Assembly (NCBI GenBank): GCA_047616325.1
Contig: JBLHGN010000055.1
Span: 1-16,208 of the forward strand
Length of the DNA: 16,208 nucleotides
Direction: 5' to 3'
Origin: JBLHGN01 sp047616325
GTDB taxonomy: Bacteria > Pseudomonadota > Gammaproteobacteria > Pseudomonadales > Cellvibrionaceae
Shown: piece after piece, positions 1 through 9,395 of the stretch
Layout: every line of letters starts with the position of its first letter
Numbering within the stretch: the first letter of the stretch is position 1
Notes under the pieces: generated by a model
Told to the model about the DNA's origin: nothing
What the model saw: only the letters and a program-made list of their open reading frames with translations
Database searches by the model: none
Program-made: the position numbers and the translations under genes

Positions 1-91
1 CACCTGATCCCATCCCGAACTCAGACGTGAAACGATGCATCGCCGATGGTAGTGTGGGAGTTCCCATGTGAGAGTAGGTCATTGTCAGGCT
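1..91 (+). rRNA. rrf: 5S ribosomal RNA, 3' portion (5' end outside window)
   Basis: The first 91 bases read as bacterial 5S rRNA from the CACCTGATCCCAT segment (about base 30 of the E. coli molecule) to the 3' end ATTGTCAGGC. The conserved CCGAACTCAG, GTGAAACGATGCATCGCCGATGG-type and GAGAGTAGGTCA segments are all visible in the right order. About the first 29 bases lie outside the window. A rho-independent terminator follows within 15 bases, so this is the last gene of an rRNA operon on the plus strand. The exact 3' nucleotide is uncertain by a base or two. Confidence 0.95.
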
Positions 92-104
92 TTAATTTTA
101 GAAC

Positions 105-135
105 CCGTATTGGTTGATCCAGTACGGTTTTTTTT
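105..135 (+). terminator. rho-independent terminator of the rRNA operon
   Basis: A 9-bp stem (CCGTATTGG at 105-113 with CCAGTACGG at 119-127, one T-G pair) encloses the 5-base loop TTGAT. It is followed directly by a run of eight T. It lies 14 bases after the 5S 3' end, the expected place for the operon terminator. Confidence 0.85.
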
Positions 136-266
136 GTTTTTATCATATTTTTTGGCTGCTAGGCTTGACGTTATTCGACTCTCATGAGAGCCGAAGCGTC
201 GGACCGCCCGAGCAGCGGCCCAGAATGCAGATCAGGGAATCGTCAGGCCGGAGTGCCGGCCCGGTT

Positions 267-302
267 CTAAAAATAAAACCCCAGATTCGAAGGAGTCTGG
301 GG
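267..302 (-). terminator. terminator-like hairpin reading on the minus strand
   Basis: On the minus strand CCCCAGA, a 10-base loop and TCTGGGG (302-279) are followed by TTTTATTTTT (278-269). This is the arrangement of an intrinsic terminator. There is no T tract on the plus-strand side. No minus-strand gene is visible between here and dnaE, so it may block antisense transcription towards the rRNA operon, or be left over from a lost gene. Confidence 0.5.
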
Positions 303-525
303 CCTTAGCTTTACAAAACTAACTATTCTCAGCAAAATCGTACATGGTACCCATGTAACAAAATCCCCCCGAGCGATATGCACTCACCCCATGAGCTTCT
401 GTTCATCAAAACCCTTTCATAGTAGTTTACGTTTTATTAGACGATTTTAGTCGATATAAAAACCATTCGAAAATCAAACTGTACTAATTTTTTAAACCAT
501 AAACACTGTGTCTAACTTGGCTCTA

Positions 526-534
526 TGTGATAAT
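526..534 (+). promoter_or_regulatory. probable extended -10 promoter of dnaE
   Basis: TGTGATAAT at 526-534 matches an extended -10 (TGn plus GATAAT). No good -35 lies 17 bases upstream, which is usual for extended -10 promoters. Initiation would fall near 541, about 35 bases before the dnaE ATG. Confidence 0.4.
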
Positions 535-575
535 AGAGATTCAAAAATATTCAAACACTCAAGGCTTGATTTTTT

Positions 576-3500
576 ATGCCACAGACTGATTTTGTCCACC
601 TTCGGGTGAGAAGTGAATTTTCCCTAAAAGACAGTATTGTAAGAATTAAGCCGCTTGTCGCAAACCTTAGCGATTTAGGTATGTTTGCATGTGGAATTTC
701 CGATTTACACAGTTTTATGGGGCTCATAAAATTCTATAAGGCCACGCAAGGCGCTGGAGTCAAGCCAGTATGTGGATGTGATCTATATATAGCCTCGGAT
801 GATGACGAAATAAAACCTTCGTTAATCACGCTCTATGCGATTAACGAAACGGGTTATAGAAATATTACCGAGATCATATCTCTTTCATACCAGCAAGGTC
901 AGAAATTAGGCGAACCATTTATTCACTTAGACTGGATTGAGCAGCGAAGCGAAGGCGTGTTAGCGCTTTCGGGAGCGAAATTCGGTGACATTGGCCAGGC
1001 TTTACTAGGGGACCGGCTTGAAGATGCTCGACAAAAAATTAATTATTGGATGGAGCTATACCCAGGTCGATTCTATATAGAGTTACAACGAACAGGGCGC
1101 GAACACGATGAAACATATCTTCATAAAGCTGTTGCTTTGGCCGTAGAATTTTCATGCCCCGTAGTGGCAACAAACGATGTGAGGTTTCTAAAACAGTCTC
1201 AATACGACGCTCATGAGGCTCGCGTGTGCATCGGAGAAGGGCGCGCGCTCGACGATCCTCGAAGAGAAAAAAAGTATAGCGTTCAGCAATATTTACGCAC
1301 AGCCGAGGAAATGCAAGAGTTGTTTGTTGATTTGCCTGAGGCAATTTCTAATTCGGTTGAGATCGCCAAACGATGTTCATTATCGATCCAATTGGGTAAG
1401 TGTTTTTTACCTGAATATCCGATACCAGACGGAATGACGGAAGATGAATTCTTTCGAAAAGTTTCGCGAGATGGTCTAGATGATAGGCTAAGAATTATTC
1501 TCGATACTACTTCTTCGAGCTACGCCCAAAAGAAACAGGAATATTACGACAGGCTAGAGTTTGAGCTGGACATAATTTGTGGTATGGGCTTCCCAGGATA
1601 TTTTCTAATAGTAATGGATTTTATTCAGTGGGCCAAAGACCACAAAATTCCAGTCGGCCCAGGGCGAGGTTCGGGCGCAGGCTCATTAGTGGCTTATTCG
1701 CAAAAAATTACTGACTTGGACCCATTGCAATACGATTTGCTATTTGAACGATTTTTGAACCCTGAACGGGTCTCCATGCCTGATTTTGATGTCGACTTCT
1801 GCATGGAAAATCGTGATCAGGTCATCGGGTATGTCGCCGATAATTATGGGCGAGATGCCGTTTCTCAGATAATTACTTTTGGTACGATGGCCGCTAAAGC
1901 CGTAGTACGGGACGTTGCGCGGGTACAAGGGAAATCTTATGGCTTGGCCGATAAGCTGTCTAAAATGATTCCGCTCGATATTGGAATGACCCTAAGTAAA
2001 GCGTACGAACAAGAAGAGGTCATAAGGGAGTTTTTGACAAATGACGGTGACGGTCAAGAAATTTGGGACATGGCGCTTCAGCTAGAAGGCATTACCCGAA
2101 ACGTAGGCAAACATGCTGGCGGAGTGGTAATCGCTCCGACCAAACTTACCGATTTCGCTCCCCTCTATTGCGACGAAACCGGAGCTGGCCTGGTCACGCA
2201 ATTTGATAAAAACGATGTTGAAGATGCTGGTCTAGTTAAATTCGATTTTTTGGGTTTGCGTACGCTTACAATTATCGATTGGGCGATAAAAATGATCGAT
2301 GTGCAGCGCGCTGTAGCTGGAGACCAACCGCTAGACATAACACTCATACCTTTGGATGATCCAAAAACGTTTTCACTTTTGAAGAGAGCCGAGACTACTG
2401 CTGTGTTTCAATTGGAATCGCGCGGAATGAAAGATCTTATCAAGCGATTACAGCCGGATAGCCTGGAAGAGATGATTGCGCTGGTGGCGTTGTTTCGTCC
2501 TGGACCCTTGCAGTCGGGCATGGTAGACGACTTTATCAACCGCAAACACGGCCGCGCTAAGGTTGCTTACCCGGATGCTAATTATCAGCATCAATCGTTA
2601 AAACCCATTCTTGAACCAACCTACGGCGTTATTGTTTACCAGGAACAGGTAATGCAGATTGCCCAGGTTTTGGCAGGATATACGCTTGGCGGAGCGGATA
2701 TGCTGCGCCGTGCAATGGGCAAGAAAAAGCCCGAAGAGATGGCGAAACAGCGCGAGGTCTTTCAAGAGGGTGCACGCAAGCAGGGCGTAGATCCGGATTT
2801 GGCAATTAAGATATTTGATCTGGTAGAAAAGTTTGCTGGCTATGGCTTTAACAAATCCCATTCTGCTGCATATGCGCTTGTGTCATATCAAACGGCTTGG
2901 TTGAAAACTCATTATCCTGCTCATTTTATGGCCGCAACCATGTCATCAGACATGGATAAGACCGACAAAATCGTGACCTTTATAGAGGAGGTTAGAAACA
3001 TGGGGCTGGTTTTATTGCCCCCAGACGTTAACCAAGGACAGTTCCATTTCACGGTGGATGAAAATAACAACATCATCTATGGCTTAGGCGCAATTAAAGG
3101 TATGGGGGAGGGGCCCGTTGGCGCAATATTGGAGGCTCGGAAGGAGGCTCTTTTTTCCGACTTGTTTGATTTTTGCGCTCGCACCGACCCTAAAAAAATG
3201 AACAAACGGTCGCTTGAGGCTCTTGTTAGAAGCGGCGCGCTTGACACCATAGGCCCTGGTTTAGACCTCGACTATGATCGTGCCCTAATGTTTTTGGCTA
3301 TTCCCGAGGCAGTGAAAACTGCGGAGCAACGCAGTGCGAATACAAAAGCGGGAATTAGTGATTTATTTGGAGATGTTGTACCATCGAGGGGAGAAGCCGG
3401 TGACGTCTATCAAGATTTTAGACAAGTAAGACGCTGGAGTCTGAAGCAGAGGCTAAATGGAGAGAAGGAAACTCTTGGCTTGTATCTAACGGGGCACCCC

Positions 3501-4085
3501 ATAGATGAATACGATAATGAGTTAACTCATCTCGTCTCATCAAGAATCGTCAACGTCAGGGGAGACAAAAACAAACAAACCATAGCTGGCTTAGTCGTTG
3601 CTTTCCGCTTAATGAAAACAAAAAAAGGCGATAATATGGCGTTTATAACGCTTGATGATCGCACGGGACGAATAGAGGTCGCCATATTCTCAGATACTTA
3701 TAACGAGCATCGGGATAGGCTGTTGAAAGATGCCATGTTGGTGATTGAAGGCCAAATTAGTAATGATGACTTTAGTGGTGGCCTTAAAATGCGGGCTGAT
3801 AATGTTATAGATTTAAGCGAAGCGCGAATTGATAGCGTCAAAGGATTAACGATATCTCTTATAAACGAAAAGCTCCCCGTAGGCTTTACTAAACAGCTAA
3901 AAGACGTACTACGGTCGGGTTCTTCAGGGAAATGTCCGGTTTTTATTAGCTACACTTACAGCGACGTATCTGCGCAAGTTACGCTCGGCAATGAATGGAG
4001 CGTAAGGCCGGATGATGAGTTAATCGTCAATATTAGGGGGCTATTCGGCAATGATAATGTGGCTCTGAATTATCGGCAGTCGTAG
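576..4085 (+). CDS. dnaE: DNA polymerase III alpha subunit
   Basis: This is the catalytic subunit of the replicative DNA polymerase, extending the primer strand within the Pol III core and bound to the sliding clamp. The 1169-residue product aligns with E. coli DnaE from its first residues (FVHLRVRSEFS against FVHLRVHSDYS), which supports this ATG; an AAGG at 561-564 is a weak ribosome site. Domains in order: PHP (about 5-280), the polymerase palm and fingers (about 290-810), helix-hairpin-helix and clamp-binding region with DLFG near residue 929, an OB fold (about 1000-1075) and a C-terminal tau-binding region. The palm aspartates lie in PDFDVDF (Asp403, Asp405) and in KFDFLGL (Asp557), equivalent to E. 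coli 401, 403 and 555. Oddity: the second PHP histidine is Arg12 and the usual DG after it is DS. accA follows, a common gammaproteobacterial order. Confidence 0.97.
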   Translation: MPQTDFVHLRVRSEFSLKDSIVRIKPLVANLSDLGMFACGISDLHSFMGLIKFYKATQGAGVKPVCGCDLYIASDDDEIKPSLITLYAINETGYRNITEIISLSYQQGQKLGEPFIHLDWIEQRSEGVLALSGAKFGDIGQALLGDRLEDARQKINYWMELYPGRFYIELQRTGREHDETYLHKAVALAVEFSCPVVATNDVRFLKQSQYDAHEARVCIGEGRALDDPRREKKYSVQQYLRTAEEMQELFVDLPEAISNSVEIAKRCSLSIQLGKCFLPEYPIPDGMTEDEFFRKVSRDGLDDRLRIILDTTSSSYAQKKQEYYDRLEFELDIICGMGFPGYFLIVMDFIQWAKDHKIPVGPGRGSGAGSLVAYSQKITDLDPLQYDLLFERFLNPERVSMPDFDVDFCMENRDQVIGYVADNYGRDAVSQIITFGTMAAKAVVRDVARVQGKSYGLADKLSKMIPLDIGMTLSKAYEQEEVIREFLTNDGDGQEIWDMALQLEGITRNVGKHAGGVVIAPTKLTDFAPLYCDETGAGLVTQFDKNDVEDAGLVKFDFLGLRTLTIIDWAIKMIDVQRAVAGDQPLDITLIPLDDPKTFSLLKRAETTAVFQLESRGMKDLIKRLQPDSLEEMIALVALFRPGPLQSGMVDDFINRKHGRAKVAYPDANYQHQSLKPILEPTYGVIVYQEQVMQIAQVLAGYTLGGADMLRRAMGKKKPEEMAKQREVFQEGARKQGVDPDLAIKIFDLVEKFAGYGFNKSHSAAYALVSYQTAWLKTHYPAHFMAATMSSDMDKTDKIVTFIEEVRNMGLVLLPPDVNQGQFHFTVDENNNIIYGLGAIKGMGEGPVGAILEARKEALFSDLFDFCARTDPKKMNKRSLEALVRSGALDTIGPGLDLDYDRALMFLAIPEAVKTAEQRSANTKAGISDLFGDVVPSRGEAGDVYQDFRQVRRWSLKQRLNGEKETLGLYLTGHPIDEYDNELTHLVSSRIVNVRGDKNKQTIAGLVVAFRLMKTKKGDNMAFITLDDRTGRIEVAIFSDTYNEHRDRLLKDAMLVIEGQISNDDFSGGLKMRADNVIDLSEARIDSVKGLTISLINEKLPVGFTKQLKDVLRSGSSGKCPVFISYTYSDVSAQVTLGNEWSVRPDDELIVNIRGLFGNDNVALNYRQS

Positions 4086-4306
4086 CGGCTCGGCTTTTTC
4101 GAAAAGATTGGAAGAGCCACTAAATGAGCTAATTTGCTTCCCGCCGTTTAAGGCAGGTGGTAACATTGCGCACGTGGTGTAAATGCTGGAAAAATTCGTT
4201 AAAAAGCTCGATATACTTGAAGAATCGGTAACGCATGAGCGCAGTAACATCAGAATATGTCGCTAAAAAACAAAATTAAAACCACATAATAATCAAAAGT
4301 TAAACT

Positions 4307-4336
4307 TTGTTCTTAGCAAATGACCTCAGGTATAAA
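4307..4336 (+). promoter_or_regulatory. candidate sigma-70 promoter of accA
   Basis: TTGTTC at 4307-4312 and TATAAA at 4331-4336 are separated by 18 bases. Initiation would fall at about 4342-4345, on or next to the accA ATG. A 13-base palindrome, AAAGTT-A-AACTTT at 4296-4308, overlaps the upstream edge of the -35 and could be an operator. Both elements are read by eye only. Confidence 0.35.
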
Positions 4337-4342
4337 TAGATC

Positions 4343-5299
4343 ATGAATTTAAATTATCTCGATTTTGAGCAACCTATAGCCCTCTTGGAAGCTAAAATCG
4401 AAGAACTGCAACTTGTGGGCACAGATAACGACCTAAACATCGGAGATGAAATTAACCGATTGCGTCAAAAAAGCGAAAAGCTTACTGACAGTATATATTC
4501 AAATCTCACGCCTTGGCAGGTTGTGCAAGTCGCACGCCACCCTCAGCGGCCTTTTACCTCCGATTACATTTCTCGAATCTTCGATGATTGGGATGAGCTT
4601 CACGGAGACCGACATTTCGGTGACGACAATGCGATTATAGCGGGTGTTGGAAGAATAGATGGCCGGCCCGTTATGGTCATTGGCGAAGAAAAAGGTCGCA
4701 GCGTTAAAGAAAAAGTGTTTAGAAACTTCGGCATGCCGAAACCTGAAGGTTATCGAAAGGCGCTGCGTCTGATGGAAATGGCAGAACGTTTCAGTTTGCC
4801 AATTCTAACCCTAATTGATACTCCCGGAGCATATCCTGGAATCGATAGTGAAGAACGCGGTATCAGCGAATCCATCGCACGTAATCTCGCAGTAATGTCA
4901 CGACTAAAAACCCCTATTATATGTACTGTTATAGGCGAGGGCTCCTCAGGGGGAGCCTTAGCAATAGGCGTTGGCGACCATTTGAATATGTTGCAATATT
5001 CCACTTATTTTGTAATCTCTCCAGAGGGATGTGCAAATATTATTTGGAAAACAGTAGAAAAGGCCCCGCTTGCTGCCGAAGCTATGGGGGTCACCTCGAA
5101 AATATTGCAAGATCTAGGCATAATCGACGAGACCATTAAGGAGCCTTTGGGTGGTGCTCACCGCAATATCGATGAAATGGCAGAAAATTTAAAAATGCGC
5201 TTGGTCTCTCAACTTGAGGAGCTGGCGAAGAAAGATACCGACGAATTACTCGTCACAAGGTACAGCCGATTAATGAGTTATGGGAATGACCCAAGCTAA
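4343..5299 (+). CDS. accA: acetyl-CoA carboxylase carboxyltransferase subunit alpha
   Basis: AccA pairs with AccD to form the carboxyltransferase that moves the carboxyl group from biotin on AccB to acetyl-CoA, giving malonyl-CoA, the committed step of fatty acid synthesis in the cytoplasm. The 318 residues align with E. coli AccA (319) from start (MNLNYLDFEQPIA) to end (SRLMSYG). The N-terminal helical segment (1-60) precedes the crotonase-fold domain. Family motifs include RNFGMPKPEGYRKALRLM, DTPGAYPGIDSEERG, GEGSSGGALAIGVGD and the C-terminal EPLGGAHRN. The start is fixed by homology, because no good Shine-Dalgarno precedes the ATG: the nearest AGG at 4328-4330 is 12 bases away. The gene follows dnaE after a 257-bp gap and ends in a strong terminator. 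tilS, which often follows accA, is absent here. Confidence 0.97.
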   Translation: MNLNYLDFEQPIALLEAKIEELQLVGTDNDLNIGDEINRLRQKSEKLTDSIYSNLTPWQVVQVARHPQRPFTSDYISRIFDDWDELHGDRHFGDDNAIIAGVGRIDGRPVMVIGEEKGRSVKEKVFRNFGMPKPEGYRKALRLMEMAERFSLPILTLIDTPGAYPGIDSEERGISESIARNLAVMSRLKTPIICTVIGEGSSGGALAIGVGDHLNMLQYSTYFVISPEGCANIIWKTVEKAPLAAEAMGVTSKILQDLGIIDETIKEPLGGAHRNIDEMAENLKMRLVSQLEELAKKDTDELLVTRYSRLMSYGNDPS

Positions 5300-5321
5300 T
5301 TTACTGGACAAATAAACGTGG

Positions 5322-5346
5322 AAAGGGCCAATTCGGCCCTTTTTTT
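5322..5346 (+). terminator. rho-independent terminator after accA
   Basis: An 8-bp perfect stem (AAAGGGCC at 5322-5329, GGCCCTTT at 5335-5342) with a 5-base loop runs into seven T, 22 bases after the accA stop. It separates the accA transcript from hrpA. Confidence 0.93.
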
Positions 5347-5412
5347 ATGAAAGACGTCCTTCCTTCATAGCCTAAATACGCATTTAGTGGTATTAATAAA
5401 ACCGTGTATACG

Positions 5413-8400
5413 ATGTCAGAACAATTAGAAGCTTACAAAGAACAAATTGAAGATATCAGTCTGTTAGATGCAAAAAGAATGCGTCAGAGGTTGAACGACC
5501 TGATTAAACAGCGTGATTCAGGAAAGCCATTCAATAAAAAGCTGGAGGTCTTTATAGCGGATATTTCTCGAGCTAAGGCGTCTGTTAGCGCACGCAAGTT
5601 ATCTATTCCGGATGTGACTTTTCCTCAAGATTTACCGATTACTGCCTCGCGAGATAAAATAACAGAACTAATAGAAAATAACCAAGTTGTTGTGCTCGCG
5701 GGAGAAACCGGTTCTGGTAAAACCACACAAATTCCGAAATTATGTTTAACCTTGGGGCGGGGTGTAAAAGGCCTAATTGGCCATACACAGCCACGCAGAA
5801 TCGCAGCGCGGACTGTTGCGAGCCGCATCGCTACGGAGCTGGGCGTGGAGTTAGGTGGTACTGTTGGCTACCAGGTACGCTTTGCCGATCATACGCAAGC
5901 CAATACAGCCATTAAGATAATGACCGATGGTATTTTGCTGGCTGAAATTCAGCGCGACCCTCTTTTGCTTAAGTACGATACTCTAATAATCGATGAGGCT
6001 CATGAGCGAAGTTTAAATATTGATTTTTTGCTCGGTTACTTAAAAAGTATATTGCCCAAGCGTAAAGATTTAAAACTCATTATTACATCGGCCACCATCG
6101 ATCTTAAGCGATTTTCAGAGCATTTTAATAATGCACCAATAATAGAGGTATCGGGTAGAACTTATCCTGTCGATGTCATGTATCGTCCATGGCAGGACGA
6201 GTATGAAGATCAAGCTGAAGCCATTGTTGCCGCTATTCAAGAAATTTTAAACCTATCTAAAGGTGAGGGCGGCGATATCCTTGTTTTTATGAGCGGTGAA
6301 CGAGATATTCGCGAAGCTTCACATGCCATTAAAAAATCGGCTATCCCGCATCTGGGGGTTTTACCTCTTTACGCCCGTCTCTCGCTCGAAGAGCAAAATA
6401 AGATATTTCAAAGCCATCGTGGGCGCAAAGTTGTTTTAACTACTAACGTAGCAGAAACGTCGATCACAGTGCCTGGCGTTAAATATGTAATCGATACGGG
6501 TGTAGCACGCATTAGTCGTTACAGTTTGCGCACAAAGGTGCAGAGACTACCAATAGAAGCAATCTCCCAGGCGAGCGCCAATCAGCGTAAAGGACGGTGC
6601 GGCCGGGTAAGTCACGGTGTGTGTTTTCGGCTCTATTCAGAAGAAGACTTTAATTTGAGACCTCAATTTACGGATGCCGAAATAGTACGCACCAATCTTG
6701 CTGCCGTTATTTTGCAAATGCTGCACATGCGCATTGGCGATATTCGAAAATTTCCATTTGTAGATCCTCCCGATAATCGTCTAATAAATGATGGGTATAA
6801 ACTTTTGGAGGAGTTATCTGCAACCACCCCTGCAGGAAAGGTGACGTCTGTAGGTTTAAAGTTACAGAGTTTTCCTCTCGACCCAAAATTGGCGCGCGTG
6901 GTTGTTGAGGCTAACAAACATAATTGTATTCAAGAGGTACTCGTAATAGTAGCTGCATTGAGTATTCAAGATCCTCGCGAAAGGCCGGCAGATAGAAAGC
7001 AAGCAGCGGATGAAAAACATCGTCGCATGTGGGATGAAAAGTCCGATCTTATTGCGTACCTGAATTTGTGGAACTATATAGAAGAGCAACGGCAGCAGCT
7101 TTCCCAAAATCAGTTCCGTAAATTGTGCAAGCAAGAGTATTTAAATTTTCTTCGTATACGAGAGTGGCGGGATCTTCACTACCAGCTCAAATTAAGTATT
7201 AAGAAGCTGGGTTTTTGTGAAAATAAGAACCCGGCAAGTTACGATGCCATTCATCGCGCCTTTGTATGTGGGTTTTTGTCAAATATTGGACACAAAATAA
7301 TGGAAAAAGATTCGCGGGAATACTGGGGAACCCGGAATAGAAAATTTTCAATTTTCCCTGGGTCTTCACAAATAAAAAAACAGCCTAAGTGGTTAATGGC
7401 CTCTGAATTTATCGAGACCAGTAAATTATATTCTCACAATATTGCCCAAATCGATCCTCAATGGATATTGGAATCTTCCGAGCATCTCACGAAAAAACAC
7501 TATTTCGAACCTCACTATGATACGCGATCTGGGCAGGTGAAAGCCTACGTAAAAATTACTTTGTTTGGACTCGTCTTGGTTGAGAAAAAGCGAGTCGACT
7601 TTAACAAGGTGAATCAAGCTGAGGCAAACGATGTCTTTGTAAGAGAAGCGCTTGTTGAGGGGGCCTATCGGGGTAAAGGCGATTTTTTTGCACATAACAA
7701 AAGAATGATTGACGAGGTTCACGAGCTAGAGGCCAAAGTTCGTCGGCGGGATATTATGGTGGATGAACAAGTCATATTCGAATTTTATAAGGCCCTTGTG
7801 CCAGGGCATATTTCCAATCTCACTGGCTTTGAACACTGGCGAAAGCAAGAAGAGGTGGAACACCCCCGTCTTCTCTATCTCGAAAAATATTTACTCATGC
7901 TGCACTCTGCCGAAAATGCATCTGAATCGCAGTTCCCCAACCAGTTACGATTGGGTGACTACACCTTCCCTGTTAGCTATAGCTTTGAACCGGGCAAGAT
8001 AAATGATGGCGTGAGTATTTCTGTGCCTGTTGAGTTACTTCATGAGATTCCTGAATATTCTCTCGATTGGTTGGTTCCCGGTCTCTTTCGGGAAAAGTGC
8101 ATTGCCCTTGTTAAGTCCCTGCCAAAACAGTTTCGCAAGAACTTTGTTCCGGTGCCCCAGTATGTTGATCGTGTCTTGCCAAGGCTTAAATTCGCCAATA
8201 TAAGACTTACCGAGGCGCTTAGTGCGGCACTTAGCCATATCGGTAACTGTGTAGTCGATGCTGAAAGTTGGAATAAAAACGCCTTCGACGATTATTACCG
8301 TATGAATATTCAAATAATTGATGATGATGGAAAAATAATCGACCAGGGAAGAGATTTGTCTCGACTCAAAACCATTTATAAAGAACAAGTTAAAAAGACC

Positions 8401-9297
8401 TTATCCGACGTAGGTAATCAGATTGAAAAAAGTGATCTTCGAGAATGGAGCTTTGGTGAATTGCCAGAAAGTCTAGAGTTAGACAAGGGTGCCTTTAAAA
8501 TAAAGGCCTACCCCGCTCTTATTGAGGCAAGCACGGGAGTTAATCTAAGGTTGCTAGATAATCTATATGATGCAAAAAGTAAAAATCGGCGGGGAGTTGC
8601 TAAGCTTGCATCGTTAAAGTGCTTGCAAACCACTAAATACCTCACAAAGAATCTTCTTAAAGGAAAAGACCTTGGTCTCACTGTTGTCAACCTGGGGCGC
8701 CGCGAGCAAGTGATTGATGATCTTGTGCTAGCAGCATACAGACAAGCAATGTTCAGTTCAGACGAGTCTGTGCGCACATTGCAACATTTCAACCGCTGTG
8801 TAGAGCAACACAGGGCAAGTATTGTTGACGCAGCTGAAACTTACGAAGCGATTTTGTTGGATTGTTTAATCGCGTTAGTTGGAATAAAAAAGACCATTAA
8901 ATCTTCCCGAAATGCACTAGCAATAACGTTTGCGGCGTCAGATATTAATGCTCAGTTGAGCAGAATGTTTTATCCCGGTTGTATCTTTACCACACCATAT
9001 GATTGGTTCAAACAGTTCCCAAGATACCTAGCGGCAATTTCAATGCGATTGGAAAAGTTTGCGGCTAACCCTCATAAAGACAATGCCTCAATAAACAGCT
9101 TAAATGAAATGTGGTCTCTACACGAAGCACGATTTCAGAAGGAGGGGGAATCCATGTATGAACTCAATCCAAGGTGGCAGGAGTTTCGGTGGATGATAGA
9201 GGAGCTTCGCATTTCTTTGTTTGCTCAATCGCTGAAAACACGTATGCCCGTATCGGAAAAAAGACTTAAAGCGCAGTGGCAGAGTAGTCTGCTGTAG
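5413..9297 (+). CDS. hrpA: ATP-dependent RNA helicase HrpA (DEAH box)
   Basis: This is a superfamily 2 DEAH-box RNA helicase that uses ATP to remodel RNA-protein complexes; E. coli HrpA is linked to mRNA processing and rescue of collided ribosomes. From the ATG at 5413 the product is 1294 residues, against about 1300 in E. coli. An in-frame GTG at 5404 would add three residues; neither start has a convincing ribosome site, and ATG gives MSEQLEAYKE, close to the E. coli start. Motifs: Walker A GETGSGKT (97-104), DEAH (194-197), SAT (226-228), the motif V region TNVAETSITVPG, and motif VI QRKGRCGR (391-398). After the two RecA domains come the winged-helix and ratchet domains, the RERP region, the OB fold with FSIFPGS, and the long C-terminal region DUF3418, ending WMIEELRISLFAQ. 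All motifs look intact. No terminator is visible before mlaA. Confidence 0.96.
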   Translation: MSEQLEAYKEQIEDISLLDAKRMRQRLNDLIKQRDSGKPFNKKLEVFIADISRAKASVSARKLSIPDVTFPQDLPITASRDKITELIENNQVVVLAGETGSGKTTQIPKLCLTLGRGVKGLIGHTQPRRIAARTVASRIATELGVELGGTVGYQVRFADHTQANTAIKIMTDGILLAEIQRDPLLLKYDTLIIDEAHERSLNIDFLLGYLKSILPKRKDLKLIITSATIDLKRFSEHFNNAPIIEVSGRTYPVDVMYRPWQDEYEDQAEAIVAAIQEILNLSKGEGGDILVFMSGERDIREASHAIKKSAIPHLGVLPLYARLSLEEQNKIFQSHRGRKVVLTTNVAETSITVPGVKYVIDTGVARISRYSLRTKVQRLPIEAISQASANQRKGRCGRVSHGVCFRLYSEEDFNLRPQFTDAEIVRTNLAAVILQMLHMRIGDIRKFPFVDPPDNRLINDGYKLLEELSATTPAGKVTSVGLKLQSFPLDPKLARVVVEANKHNCIQEVLVIVAALSIQDPRERPADRKQAADEKHRRMWDEKSDLIAYLNLWNYIEEQRQQLSQNQFRKLCKQEYLNFLRIREWRDLHYQLKLSIKKLGFCENKNPASYDAIHRAFVCGFLSNIGHKIMEKDSREYWGTRNRKFSIFPGSSQIKKQPKWLMASEFIETSKLYSHNIAQIDPQWILESSEHLTKKHYFEPHYDTRSGQVKAYVKITLFGLVLVEKKRVDFNKVNQAEANDVFVREALVEGAYRGKGDFFAHNKRMIDEVHELEAKVRRRDIMVDEQVIFEFYKALVPGHISNLTGFEHWRKQEEVEHPRLLYLEKYLLMLHSAENASESQFPNQLRLGDYTFPVSYSFEPGKINDGVSISVPVELLHEIPEYSLDWLVPGLFREKCIALVKSLPKQFRKNFVPVPQYVDRVLPRLKFANIRLTEALSAALSHIGNCVVDAESWNKNAFDDYYRMNIQIIDDDGKIIDQGRDLSRLKTIYKEQVKKTLSDVGNQIEKSDLREWSFGELPESLELDKGAFKIKAYPALIEASTGVNLRLLDNLYDAKSKNRRGVAKLASLKCLQTTKYLTKNLLKGKDLGLTVVNLGRREQVIDDLVLAAYRQAMFSSDESVRTLQHFNRCVEQHRASIVDAAETYEAILLDCLIALVGIKKTIKSSRNALAITFAASDINAQLSRMFYPGCIFTTPYDWFKQFPRYLAAISMRLEKFAANPHKDNASINSLNEMWSLHEARFQKEGESMYELNPRWQEFRWMIEELRISLFAQSLKTRMPVSEKRLKAQWQSSLL

Positions 9298-9395
9298 AAT
9301 CTCTATAGGTGACTTTTAGCTTTTGTGGTGATTCTCTTTGTTATATGATGGGGGAAAAATTTTGGTCAAAAATACTATTTAAAAAGGACTTCTTT

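Larger units (their letters stand above)
136..575. other. gene-free spacer between rRNA operon and dnaE
   Basis: No credible gene is visible in this 440-bp stretch. A 64-codon open frame crossing 114-308 starts inside the 5S terminator and is Arg/Pro/Ser-rich low-quality sequence. The part from about 175 to 303 is clearly more GC-rich than its surroundings. It holds several inverted repeats: the 12-bp palindrome CTCTCATGAGAG at 179-190, GGCCGG/CCGGCC with a 4-base loop at 246-261, and CCCCAGA/TCTGGGG at 279-302. A decamer ATCGTCAGGC at 239-248 is identical to a typical 5S 3' end. From about 304 the DNA becomes AT-rich and carries the probable dnaE promoter. Confidence 0.6.

Noticed and set aside
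114..308. 64-codon open frame after the 5S rRNA
   Set aside because: It starts inside the operon terminator, has no ribosome site, and its product shows no protein-like pattern.
4041..4250. 69-codon minus-strand frame spanning the dnaE end and the dnaE-accA gap
   Set aside because: It overlaps the dnaE C-terminus, has no ribosome site, and resembles no family; better seen as a chance frame.
9309..9395. GTG at 9309 as the mlaA start
   Set aside because: The extra 29 residues would put a non-signal sequence before the lipoprotein signal peptide; a good ribosome site lies before 9396.
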